Shown here piece after piece: positions 6,566 to 13,110 of a stretch of DNA of 13,110 bases. A program made the translations under genes and the position numbers. A model generated the notes under the pieces. That model was not told where the DNA came from and ran no database searches. It saw nothing but the letters and a program-made list of their open reading frames with translations. The first letter of the stretch is position 1. Each line of letters starts with the position of its first letter. Origin of the DNA: an uncultured Phascolarctobacterium sp. (lineage in GTDB: Bacteria > Bacillota > Negativicutes > Acidaminococcales > Acidaminococcaceae); contig CASEGD010000055.1 in NCBI GenBank assembly GCA_949287345.1, positions 1 to 13,110 on the forward strand. Direction: 5' to 3'.

Positions 6566-7040
6566 CAAAGGCTACCTGCTGGCGGAAATGTGCATTGCCC
6601 TTGCCGTGGCGGCAGTTGCCGCCGTTATTATGTACAACGGGTTAAGCAGTTTTGCGCGCTCGTGGCAGAATGTGCAGAGCGATTTAATGCTGTACCGTGC
6701 CGCGCGTTACAGCCAGAGCTTTATTGAGCAGGAGCTGCTTTTACACGCCGTCAATGTAAAAATTACCGCAGGCAGCAATGATAAAATCGTCTGCAAGGAA
6801 GTGCGCGGCAACAGGCAGACTACTTTTTACCGCAGCAGCGGTTCGCTGGCACGCGAGATAAAATATAACTCGTCGCGCGGCGTTAACCCGCTTTCGCTTG
6901 CGGAAGTAACGCTGGAAAAACTGGACGCGGAACAAATTGCGGATGACAAAATAAAAGTAACCATGCAGCTGAAAGACAACGCGAGTGGGCGCAGCAAAAA
7001 ATTTACGGAAGTTTATGTAATGGCAAATGGCAGTTTTTAG
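6558..7040 (+). CDS. Minor pseudopilin (GspJ/ComGF-like)
   Basis: A 160-residue protein with leader MNNKG followed by YLLAEMCIALAVAAVAAVIM: cleavage at Gly5/Tyr6 and Glu10 at mature +5. A Tyr at mature +1 is less common than Phe but is tolerated. The C-terminal region (YRSSGSLAREI, then EVTLEKLDAE) looks like the beta-rich globular part of GspJ/ComGF proteins. The GTG start overlaps the previous gene by eight bases; no strong ribosome-binding site is seen, so coupling is likely. Confidence 0.8.
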   Translation: MNNKGYLLAEMCIALAVAAVAAVIMYNGLSSFARSWQNVQSDLMLYRAARYSQSFIEQELLLHAVNVKITAGSNDKIVCKEVRGNRQTTFYRSSGSLAREIKYNSSRGVNPLSLAEVTLEKLDAEQIADDKIKVTMQLKDNASGRSKKFTEVYVMANGSF

Positions 7041-7185
7041 CAGAATTTTACGGGATAACCGCGGCGGCATCGGCGTGGCGGTGCTGGCAGGTGTGTTGTG
7101 CGTGGCGGCGTGCCTACGCAGCAGCGGCTTTTGCGCTGTCAGCTGCAATTTGCGGTGCAGGCTTTGGCCAGGGCAGATTTTATAG
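7027..7185 (+). pseudogene. Displaced N-terminus of the last pseudopilin gene (apparent frameshift)
   Basis: An ATG at 7027 overlaps the end of the previous pilin gene by 14 bases, the same overlap seen earlier in the operon. It encodes MAVFSRILRDNRGG followed by the hydrophobic helix IGVAVLAGVLCVAA, a prepilin-like N-terminus without Glu at +5, as in GspK/ComGG-type subunits. The frame then degenerates into Cys/Ser-rich residues and stops at 7183-7185. The matching body lies in another frame from about 7100 on. Together they suggest one gene split by a one-base loss near 7100-7125. It could be a real mutation or a sequencing error. Confidence 0.55.
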
Positions 7186-7913
7186 ACAGCGCCGTACCGG
7201 CAGGCGGCTATAACTTGCTGCCGCAGAAGCTGTACCCCGGCGCCTATGATTTAACTGCCGCTATTAAAGCAGAAGAACAAAACGGCATTACGCGCTATAC
7301 CATCAGCGCGGAAGCAGGCCGCGAAACTTTTGCCTTGCAGCAGCTTAAGCTGACGCTGCCGCCGGATATTATTGAACTTGGTAGCAGTTATACTCTGACC
7401 GCCGGTAAAAATATCAGTGGCGCGGAAAATCTGCTGGAAGGCATTGGCTATGCCGCAAACATGGGCAATATTTTGGACAGCCTTGACGTGAAAAATTACG
7501 CTGCTTTTAAGGAGCTGGACTTCCCAAGCAAAACGAGTTTTGAGGAGCTTGGCTTAAGCGGCGCGCTGTATTATGACGATGGCCATTACAGCAAAAGCAT
7601 TGCCTCAACTTCCAAAAACATCAAGGGGCAGGGCTGCCTTGCGGCGATGATGAGCATTTTTATTGCCGACGGCACGAAGCTGCCGGATTTTTGTATTATC
7701 ATCAGCGACGGGCAAATTGAAGTCGGCAAAAATGCTGTGCTGGGCAAAGCGCTGTTGATTGCCAAGGAAAATTTAACAATTAAAAGCGGAGCAAGCGTCA
7801 GCGGCATTGCTATGTGCGGCGGCAGTTTAACGCTTGAGGACGGCGCTGTTTTTACGCGCGATGAAACCGTTTTGCAGCCTTTTGTAACGGCGCTGCGGTT
7901 AAAGCAAAAATAA
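7098..7913 (+). CDS. Body of a GspK/PilX/ComGG-like pseudopilin, N-terminus missing in frame
   Basis: This frame gives up to 271 residues from a GTG at 7098, but the first ten residues (MRGGVPTQQR) look like out-of-frame reading and there is no ribosome-binding site. From about residue 11 it reads as an amphipathic pilin helix (LLRCQLQFAVQALARADFID), then a long domain. Near the C-terminus, about 195-255, short repeated turns (GQIEVGKNAVLGKAL, NLTIKSGASVSGIA, GSLTLEDGAV) suggest a small beta-helix like those of polymer-forming cell-surface domains. The missing signal-anchor is encoded just upstream in a different frame (7027 onward). If the break is real, the subunit would not be exported or assembled. 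Being the last gene of the operon, it is where GspK/ComGG is expected. Confidence 0.6.
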   Translation: MRGGVPTQQRLLRCQLQFAVQALARADFIDSAVPAGGYNLLPQKLYPGAYDLTAAIKAEEQNGITRYTISAEAGRETFALQQLKLTLPPDIIELGSSYTLTAGKNISGAENLLEGIGYAANMGNILDSLDVKNYAAFKELDFPSKTSFEELGLSGALYYDDGHYSKSIASTSKNIKGQGCLAAMMSIFIADGTKLPDFCIIISDGQIEVGKNAVLGKALLIAKENLTIKSGASVSGIAMCGGSLTLEDGAVFTRDETVLQPFVTALRLKQK

Positions 7914-7914
7914 A

Positions 7915-7941
7915 AAATCCGCACGGCGTTCCATGCGGATT
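7915..7941. terminator. Bidirectional terminator after the pilin operon
   Basis: AATCCGCA (7916-7923) pairs with TGCGGATT (7934-7941), with an inner GG/CC pair and a CGTT loop. On the minus strand it is followed by TTTTTTATTTTT, a good tail for the metallophosphoesterase gene. On the plus strand the tail (ATAAAATATTTTATTTT) is weaker but adequate for the end of the pilin operon. Confidence 0.8.
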
Positions 7942-7956
7942 ATAAAATATTTTATT

Positions 7957-8652
7957 TTACGGCAGGATGAGCTGCGGCGTAAAATTCTGCGTGTCGCAGC
8001 TGGTAAGTTTGTAGGTAACGCCGCGCGTTTCGCCTTCAAACACATTGGCGGCGTCCTGCCCGTGGATGTGCCCGAAAACGCAGTGCGTTACGCCGTATTT
8101 TGCAAAGAGCTCCGTAAAAACGGTAACTTCATCTGCTTTGTACAGCGGCGGGTAATGCAGGGCGGCAACAAATTTTGTGTAGCCTGCTTCTTTAGCAGCG
8201 GCAAGCGAAAGTTCCAGCCGTACGCCTTCGCGCTCGTAGATGTGCTTGTCGTCCTCGGTAAAATTATCGGACGACGGCAGCAGCCAGCCGCGCGAACCGC
8301 ATACTGCCACATCGCCGCAGGCAAAAAAGTTGTTCTGCAAAAACATAAAATTATCTGCGGTAGCCTGCAGCATTTTTTTTAAGGAAGTCCACCAGTAATC
8401 GTGGTTGCCGCGCAAAATAATTTTGCGCCCCGGCAGGGCGGCAATGCGGTTTAAATCCTGCATGGCAGCGTCCAGCGACATTGCCCACGAGGTATCGCCG
8501 CAGATGATGACGGTGTCCTCCGGCGTAATCATATTCAGCCAGTTTTGGCGTATTTTTTCAAAATGGTTGGCCCACGCGTGGTTAAAAACCTCCATGGGTT
8601 TGGCAGGCGGCTCGCCCGAAAGGTGAAAGTCGCCGATGGCAAAAAGGCTCAT
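7957..8652 (-). CDS. Calcineurin-like metallophosphoesterase (predicted phosphohydrolase)
   Basis: A soluble di-metal phosphoesterase of unknown substrate. All family motifs are present: GDFH (Asp8, His10), GDTSW (Asp53), GNHDYW (Asn83, His84, Asp85), His166 in ALHYPP, and GHIHG (His195, His197). The GDFHLSGEPPAKPM opening and WWTSLKKM after GNHD resemble the COG1768-type predicted phosphohydrolases. The ATG at 8652 is chosen because AAGGAGA lies just upstream; a longer reading from 8691 would translate through that site and has none of its own. The protein is 231 residues. It is a single gene, divergent from leuS and convergent with the pilin operon. Confidence 0.9.
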   Translation of the reverse strand: MSLFAIGDFHLSGEPPAKPMEVFNHAWANHFEKIRQNWLNMITPEDTVIICGDTSWAMSLDAAMQDLNRIAALPGRKIILRGNHDYWWTSLKKMLQATADNFMFLQNNFFACGDVAVCGSRGWLLPSSDNFTEDDKHIYEREGVRLELSLAAAKEAGYTKFVAALHYPPLYKADEVTVFTELFAKYGVTHCVFGHIHGQDAANVFEGETRGVTYKLTSCDTQNFTPQLILP

Positions 8653-8681
8653 GTTGTCTCCTTTTGGTAAAATCTTCTTTG

Positions 8682-8690
8682 ATTGTATCA
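8682..8690 (-). promoter_or_regulatory. Metallophosphoesterase promoter, extended -10
   Basis: On the minus strand TACAAT (8687-8682) is preceded by TGA, forming an extended -10. No convincing -35 is seen. The leader to the ATG at 8652 would be about 25 bases. Confidence 0.45.
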
Positions 8691-8738
8691 TATTTTTTAC
8701 ACTTTGGCGATATTGCGCATACCGGCAGGCTTTAATAA

Positions 8739-8767
8739 TTGACTTTAAAAGCTGTAAGCTATATAAT
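8739..8767 (+). promoter_or_regulatory. leuS promoter
   Basis: TTGACT (8739-8744) and TATAAT (8762-8767) are separated by exactly 17 bases, the best vegetative promoter in the window. Transcription would start near 8774, leaving a leader of about 44 bases, too short for a T-box element. Confidence 0.85.
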
Positions 8768-8817
8768 TTTAAGGGTATTATATTCTAATTTAGCTTTATT
8801 GTGTGAGGTTGAAAAAT

Positions 8818-11310
8818 ATGATTCAAGAAAAGTATAATCCCCATGAGATTGAAGCCAAATGGCAGCAATACTGGGAAGACAACAAAACCTTTAAAACCGA
8901 AATGGACAGCAGCCGTCCGAAATCCTATGTGCTGGAGATGTTCCCGTATCCTTCCGGCAATCTGCACATGGGCCATGTGCGCAATTATTCCATCGGCGAC
9001 GTGGTAGCGCGCTTCCGCACGATGAACGGCTACAACGTGCTGCATCCGATGGGCTGGGATTCCTTTGGCATGCCGGCAGAAAACGCCGCTATCAAACACG
9101 GCATTCCGCCTAAAAAATGGACGATGGAAAACATTGCCAACATGACGCGCCAGCAGAAACGCCTCGGACTTTCTTATGACTGGGACCGCGAAGTGACGAC
9201 CTGCAAACCCGATTATTATAAATGGACGCAATGGTTCTTTGAACTGTTTTACAAACGCGGCCTGGCAGTTAAAAAGAAATCCGCCGTTAACTGGTGCAAT
9301 ACCTGCAACACGGTACTGGCCAACGAACAGGTTATCGACGGCAAATGCTGGCGCTGCGACCATGAAGTTGTAAAAAAAGACCTGGAACAGTGGTTCTTTA
9401 AAATTACCGATTACGCAGATGAACTGTTAAAAGACCTTGACCTTCTGGAAGGCTGGCCGGAGCGCGTTAAAACCATGCAGCGCAACTGGATTGGCCGCAG
9501 CGAAGGTTTGGAATTCAGCTTTGATTTCCCGGAAATCGGCGAGCGCATCCCCGTTTACACCACCCGCCCGGATACGATTTACGGCGTTACCTATGTAGTA
9601 CTTGCCGCAGAACATCCGCTGGTTGAAAAACTGTGCGTGAACAATCCGAAAGCCGAAGAAATTAAAGCTTTCTGCGAACGCGTAAGAAACCAGAGCGATA
9701 TTGAACGTACTTCCAGCGAATCTGAAAAAGAAGGCCTGTTTACCGGCTGCTACTGCATCCATCCGCTGACCGGCCGCAAAGTGCAGATCTGGATTACCAA
9801 CTATGTACTTTACGATTACGGCACGGGCGCGGTTATGGGCGTACCTACCCATGATGCCCGCGACTGGATGTTCGCAGACAAATACGGCCTTGAGAAAATT
9901 GTTGTAATTAACCCCAGGGATAAAGAACTTAAATTAGAAGATATGACCGACGCCTATGAAGAAAAAGAAGGCGTGCTTGTAAATTCCGGCGAGTTCAGCG
10001 GTATGGAACTGCATGAAGGCATGGAAGCAATCAAGGACAAGATTGAAGCAATGGGCATCGGCCAGCGCCGTGTTAATTACCGCCTGCGCGACTGGTTAAT
10101 CAGCCGCCAGCGTTATTGGGGCGCGCCGATTCCGGTTATTTACTGCCCGGACTGCGGCGAAGTGCTTGTGCCGGAAGACCAGCTGCCGGTTATGCTGCCG
10201 GAGGACGTTAAATTTGACGCCGGTGCCGTATCGCCGCTGGCAACTTCCGAAAGCTTCGTAAACTGCACCTGCCCGAAATGCGGCAAACCTGCCAAACGCG
10301 AAACCGATACCATGGACACCTTCCTGTGCTCCTCCTGGTACTATCTGCGTTATACCGACCCGAAAAACGCCGACGCTCCGTTCGGCAAGGCTAAAGTAAA
10401 TTACTGGTCCCCTGTTGACCAGTACATCGGCGGCATCGAGCATGCAATCCTGCATTTGCTCTATTCCCGCTTCTTTATGAAAGTGCTGCACGACGCAGGG
10501 CTTGTAGATTACAAAGAACCGTTCACCAACCTGCTGACGCAGGGCATGGTTATCAAAGACGGCGCCAAAATGAGTAAATCCCTCGGCAATGTTGTTTCGC
10601 CGGAGGAAATCATCGGCAAGTACGGCGCTGATACCGCAAGGCTGTTCATTATGTTCGCCGCACCGCCCGAAAGGGAACTGGAGTGGAGCGATCAGGGCGT
10701 TGAAGGCTCGTTCCGCTTCCTCGGCAGGGTATGGCGTATCGTTTACCATTACCAGGATGTGCTGGCAGAAAAGGTTACGCAGTATAACCCGGCAGAACTG
10801 AGCGAAGCAGGCAAAAACCTGCGCCGCGTGCTGCACACCAGCATTAAAAAGGTAACGGACGACATCGAACAGCGCTTCAACTTCAACACCGCCATCAGCG
10901 CGATGATGGAACTGGTTAACGCTTTGTATGCTTATAAAGAAGTTGCCAAAGAGCCGCATGCTGGTTTGATTTACGAAACCGTTGCCAACCTGCTGAAACT
11001 GCTCTCGCCGTTTGTTCCGCACATTACGGAAGAATTGTGGCACGGCGTAATTTCCGAAGAAGGCAGCATCCACGAGGAAAAATGGCCGAAAGCTGACGCC
11101 GACGCGATGAAAGTGGACAGCATCGAAATCGCCTTGCAGGTTAACGGCAAACTGAGAGGCCGTCTGGTTGTGCCTGCCGATGCCGGTAAGGACGAACTGG
11201 AAAAACTGGCGCTTGCCGAACCTCACATTGCAGAAACCGTCGATACCGATAAAATCGTTAAAGTTGTCTGCGTGCCGGGCCGTCTGGTCAATATCGTAGT
11301 AAAACCGTAA
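8818..11310 (+). CDS. leuS: Leucyl-tRNA synthetase
   Basis: LeuRS charges tRNA-Leu with leucine in the cytosol. The 830-residue protein shows every class I landmark: the HIGH box as HMGH (50-53), the KMSKS loop (584-588), a zinc-binding knuckle Cys160/Cys163...Cys177/Cys180 in the first insertion, and the editing (CP1) domain with TTRPDT (248-253), [15 protein letters not shown] (335-349) and its conserved Asp. A second Cys cluster occurs at 443/446 and 483/485/488, followed by [15 protein letters not shown]. The C-terminal anticodon-binding and tRNA-contacting domains are complete. The ATG at 8818 is preferred: TGAGG lies nine bases upstream, whereas an in-frame GTG at 8803 would overlap this site. 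No T-box is present; a terminator follows. Confidence 0.97.
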   Translation: MIQEKYNPHEIEAKWQQYWEDNKTFKTEMDSSRPKSYVLEMFPYPSGNLHMGHVRNYSIGDVVARFRTMNGYNVLHPMGWDSFGMPAENAAIKHGIPPKKWTMENIANMTRQQKRLGLSYDWDREVTTCKPDYYKWTQWFFELFYKRGLAVKKKSAVNWCNTCNTVLANEQVIDGKCWRCDHEVVKKDLEQWFFKITDYADELLKDLDLLEGWPERVKTMQRNWIGRSEGLEFSFDFPEIGERIPVYTTRPDTIYGVTYVVLAAEHPLVEKLCVNNPKAEEIKAFCERVRNQSDIERTSSESEKEGLFTGCYCIHPLTGRKVQIWITNYVLYDYGTGAVMGVPTHDARDWMFADKYGLEKIVVINPRDKELKLEDMTDAYEEKEGVLVNSGEFSGMELHEGMEAIKDKIEAMGIGQRRVNYRLRDWLISRQRYWGAPIPVIYCPDCGEVLVPEDQLPVMLPEDVKFDAGAVSPLATSESFVNCTCPKCGKPAKRETDTMDTFLCSSWYYLRYTDPKNADAPFGKAKVNYWSPVDQYIGGIEHAILHLLYSRFFMKVLHDAGLVDYKEPFTNLLTQGMVIKDGAKMSKSLGNVVSPEEIIGKYGADTARLFIMFAAPPERELEWSDQGVEGSFRFLGRVWRIVYHYQDVLAEKVTQYNPAELSEAGKNLRRVLHTSIKKVTDDIEQRFNFNTAISAMMELVNALYAYKEVAKEPHAGLIYETVANLLKLLSPFVPHITEELWHGVISEEGSIHEEKWPKADADAMKVDSIEIALQVNGKLRGRLVVPADAGKDELEKLALAEPHIAETVDTDKIVKVVCVPGRLVNIVVKP

Positions 11311-11324
11311 CAGGTTTATTTAAC

Positions 11325-11360
11325 AAAACTCCCTGGGAATACCGGGGAGTTTTATTTTTT
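11325..11360 (+). terminator. leuS terminator
   Basis: AAAACTCCCTGG (11325-11336) pairs with CCGGGGAGTTTT (11342-11353), with one T-G wobble and a five-base loop, followed by ATTTTTTAT. It lies between leuS and comEA, ending only about 17-23 bases before the comEA start, so comEA-comEC would depend on read-through or a promoter not recognised here. Confidence 0.85.
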
Positions 11361-11376
11361 ATAAGGAGTTGAACCG

Positions 11377-12018
11377 ATGGCGCAGCTTAACAAAAAAATT
11401 ATTGCCGTCGCCGTGGCGGTGGTGTTTTGCGTTTTGGCAAGCTTCTGGCCGCAGCAGCGGGAGGAAAACATGCTGGAGCTTGAACAGCAGGCAATGCAGA
11501 CGGAAGAAGCAGCGGCAGAAGCAAAGATAACGGTGTATGTGAGCGGTGCGGTGGCGAAACCGGGACTGCATGAGATTGTGCCGGGCAGCCGCGCCGTTGA
11601 CGCGATAGAAGCGGCGGGCGGCATGACGGAGGAAGCCAACAAAGACCGGGTGAACCTTGCCAAAATCTGTAAGGACGGCATGCAGGTAAATGTGCCGCGT
11701 TTAAGCGCGAAGGAACTGCGCAAACTGAAGCAGGCACAGAATGTTTATATTGCTGATAACGTAAACGCAGTTGACAACGCTGTGCAGCCTGTAAATTATG
11801 TGTCTGCTGTACAGCAGGATTACAGTGACGGCAAAATACGTTTGAACAGCGCGACGCTTGAAGAACTGGAAGAACTGCCGGGCGTGGGCGAAGTAACGGC
11901 GCAGCGCATTGTGGAATACCGCAATCTGCACGGCTTTAACAAAATTGAGGACATTATGAATGTGAAAGGCATCGGGCAGGCGAAGTTTAACAAAATGCGC
12001 CCGTACCTTGATTTATGA
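11377..12018 (+). CDS. comEA: Competence DNA receptor ComEA
   Basis: ComEA is the membrane-anchored protein that binds incoming double-stranded DNA and passes it to ComEC. At 213 residues, the order is typical for Firmicutes: an N-terminal membrane anchor (about 7-23, KKIIAVAVAVVFCVLAS), an SLBB domain (about 51-109, ITVYVSGAVAKPGLHEI...), a linker (110-153), and a C-terminal helix-hairpin-helix DNA-binding region (154-213) with two G-x-G hairpins, LPGVGEVTAQRI and VKGIGQAKFNKM. The ATG has AAGGAG eight bases upstream. Its stop overlaps the comEC start (ATGA), so the two are an operon. It starts just past the leuS terminator. Confidence 0.95.
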   Translation: MAQLNKKIIAVAVAVVFCVLASFWPQQREENMLELEQQAMQTEEAAAEAKITVYVSGAVAKPGLHEIVPGSRAVDAIEAAGGMTEEANKDRVNLAKICKDGMQVNVPRLSAKELRKLKQAQNVYIADNVNAVDNAVQPVNYVSAVQQDYSDGKIRLNSATLEELEELPGVGEVTAQRIVEYRNLHGFNKIEDIMNVKGIGQAKFNKMRPYLDL

Positions 12019-13110
12019 AAACATGGTTTTTAACAGCGGCAGGTGCGTTTGCCGCCGGTGATTATTTGGGCATTTTAACGCCGCAGTATTTATATTATTA
12101 CTGCGCGGCGGCAGTTGTTTTTGCAGTTTTGCTGGCATTGGCTGCAAAGTTTAAGCCGCAGGGTTATGCCGTGGCAGTGTGCGGCGTGCTGCTTTTTGGC
12201 GCCTGCGGTCTGGCGGTGGGCAGCAGGGCGGTGCAGCCGGACGCAGCGGCGGTGGATAATTACCTTGGGCAAAAGGTAACTTTATACGGCAGTGCGGATT
12301 TGCTGAGCCTGAAACAGCGTGCTGACGGCGTTAGCTTTGTTATGGATTGCCGCGCTGTACAAAAGGAAAAGGGCAACCTGCAAAACGCCGGCGGCAAGGT
12401 GCGCGTATTTGCCATGGAAGCTACAACTCAGGAATTTAACAGCAGCAATGTTGCTGTCAGCGGCGAACTAAAAGCGGTACACGGTTTTGCCAACCCCGGC
12501 AGCTTTGACAGCGAAAGCTGGAATTTGCAGCAGGGCATTAAAGGGCGCATCAGCGTTAAAAAAGCTGCGCTGCAAATAAGTGATGAACAAAGCCTCAGCG
12601 ATAAATTTTTCTTTTTTGCGCTTGGCCTGCGCGATAAAATTCGCAGTACCGTACCCGGTGAAGCAGGCGCGGTACTCTGCGGCATGGCGCTGGGCGGTTA
12701 CGACGGTTTGAGCGAAGCAACGCGCGAGGCTTTTTCTGCCACCGGTCTGGCGCATATTTTATCGGTATCGGGTACGCACATGGCGTTAGTAGCTGGCTTT
12801 TTAATTTTAATTATCGGCAGGCGCGGCAGAATGCAGATTTGCACCGTGCTGGCGTTGCTATTTTTGTATGCGCTGCTGTGCGGCGGCAGTGCGCCGGTGT
12901 GGCGTTCCTTTTTGATGAGCGCCGTGGCACTGGCGGGCAGCGGCACCTACAAAAAAGTGCAGAGCGGCAATATTTTCTGCGCCGTTGCCATAGCGCTTTT
13001 GCTATACAATTCGCTGTGGCTGCTGGATGTTGGCTTTCAGCTTTCGTTTGCGGCAACCGGCGGGCTGATTTTTATTTACCCGCAGCTTAAAGAGCGGCTG
13101 GCATTTATTA
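12015..13110 (+). CDS. comEC: ComEC/Rec2 DNA uptake channel, N-terminal part
   Basis: ComEC forms the inner-membrane channel that carries a single DNA strand into the cell. The reading frame is open from the ATG at 12015 to the window edge (365 codons) and continues outside. The N-terminus has two or three membrane helices, followed by a soluble OB-fold-like domain (about residues 85-190, VTLYGSADLLS..., AVHGFANPGSFD). The competence domain then begins: HILSVSGTHMAL (from residue 247) and VGFQLSFAATGG (from about 339) are the characteristic ComEC motifs. The C-terminal nuclease-like domain, if present, lies beyond the window. The start overlaps the comEA stop by four bases. No frameshift or stop was seen. 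Confidence 0.93.
   Translation, partial: MKTWFLTAAGAFAAGDYLGILTPQYLYYYCAAAVVFAVLLALAAKFKPQGYAVAVCGVLLFGACGLAVGSRAVQPDAAAVDNYLGQKVTLYGSADLLSLKQRADGVSFVMDCRAVQKEKGNLQNAGGKVRVFAMEATTQEFNSSNVAVSGELKAVHGFANPGSFDSESWNLQQGIKGRISVKKAALQISDEQSLSDKFFFFALGLRDKIRSTVPGEAGAVLCGMALGGYDGLSEATREAFSATGLAHILSVSGTHMALVAGFLILIIGRRGRMQICTVLALLFLYALLCGGSAPVWRSFLMSAVALAGSGTYKKVQSGNIFCAVAIALLLYNSLWLLDVGFQLSFAATGGLIFIYPQLKERLAFI

Noticed and set aside
7112..7190. Third frame with an Ala-rich hydrophobic stretch near the pilin frameshift
   Set aside because: The AYAAAAFALSAA reading looks membrane-like, but it follows from the GC-rich codon composition and does not join either pilin part into a better protein.
8774..8817. 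Possible T-box leader before leuS
   Set aside because: The leader is only about 44 bases and lacks the T-box sequence and a terminator; leuS seems to have a simple promoter.
10096..11226. Long minus-strand open frame (376 codons) opposite leuS
   Set aside because: It is a shadow of leuS caused by codon bias; the residues are Phe/His/Arg-rich without any family motif and no start signal is present.

Overview
The window looks like a chromosomal segment of a Firmicute with roughly balanced GC. Genes have strong AGGAGG-type ribosome-binding sites, AT-rich intergenic promoters with TATAAT or extended -10 boxes, and tight operons with overlapping start and stop codons. A stand-alone sufC-sufB pair, a ComG-like pseudopilin operon and comEA-comEC fit the Negativicutes (for example the Phascolarctobacterium/Acidaminococcus group) or related Clostridia. 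That placement is inference from gene content, not from a database search.

Layout. 1-89 (-): the start of a nucleotidyltransferase-like gene. 90-405: intergenic, with a strong terminator, two further hairpins and a minus-strand promoter-like element, possibly a small RNA or an attenuated leader. 406-1215 (-): lgt. 1216-1377: divergent promoters. 1378-3398 (+): sufC-sufB, an Fe-S cluster assembly scaffold pair. 3429-3461: a bidirectional terminator shared with the convergent gene. 3462-4067 (-): a class III Fic AMP-transferase resembling Neisseria NmFic. 4229-7913 (+): a six-gene type IV pilus/type II secretion-like operon with an inner-membrane platform protein and five pseudopilin-like proteins, in the order of a comG operon but without its ATPase gene. 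The last gene carries an apparent frameshift that separates its N-terminal helix from its body. 7915-7941: a bidirectional terminator. 7957-8652 (-): a metallophosphoesterase. 8653-8817: divergent promoters. 8818-11310 (+): leuS. 11325-11360: a terminator. 11377-12018 (+): comEA. 12015-13110 (+): comEC, running off the window.

How the genes fit together. The pseudopilin operon, comEA and comEC together describe a DNA-uptake route: a pseudopilus pulls in DNA, ComEA binds it outside the membrane, and ComEC carries one strand across. The housekeeping genes between them (lipoprotein modification, Fe-S assembly, leucyl-tRNA charging) are not obviously linked in function. No tRNA, rRNA, CRISPR array or insertion sequence was recognised. 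The points most worth a second look are the structured minus-strand intergenic RNA candidate at 150-308, the cysteine-rich insertion in SufC, the frameshifted last pseudopilin gene, and the Fic protein with its built-in inhibitory motif.
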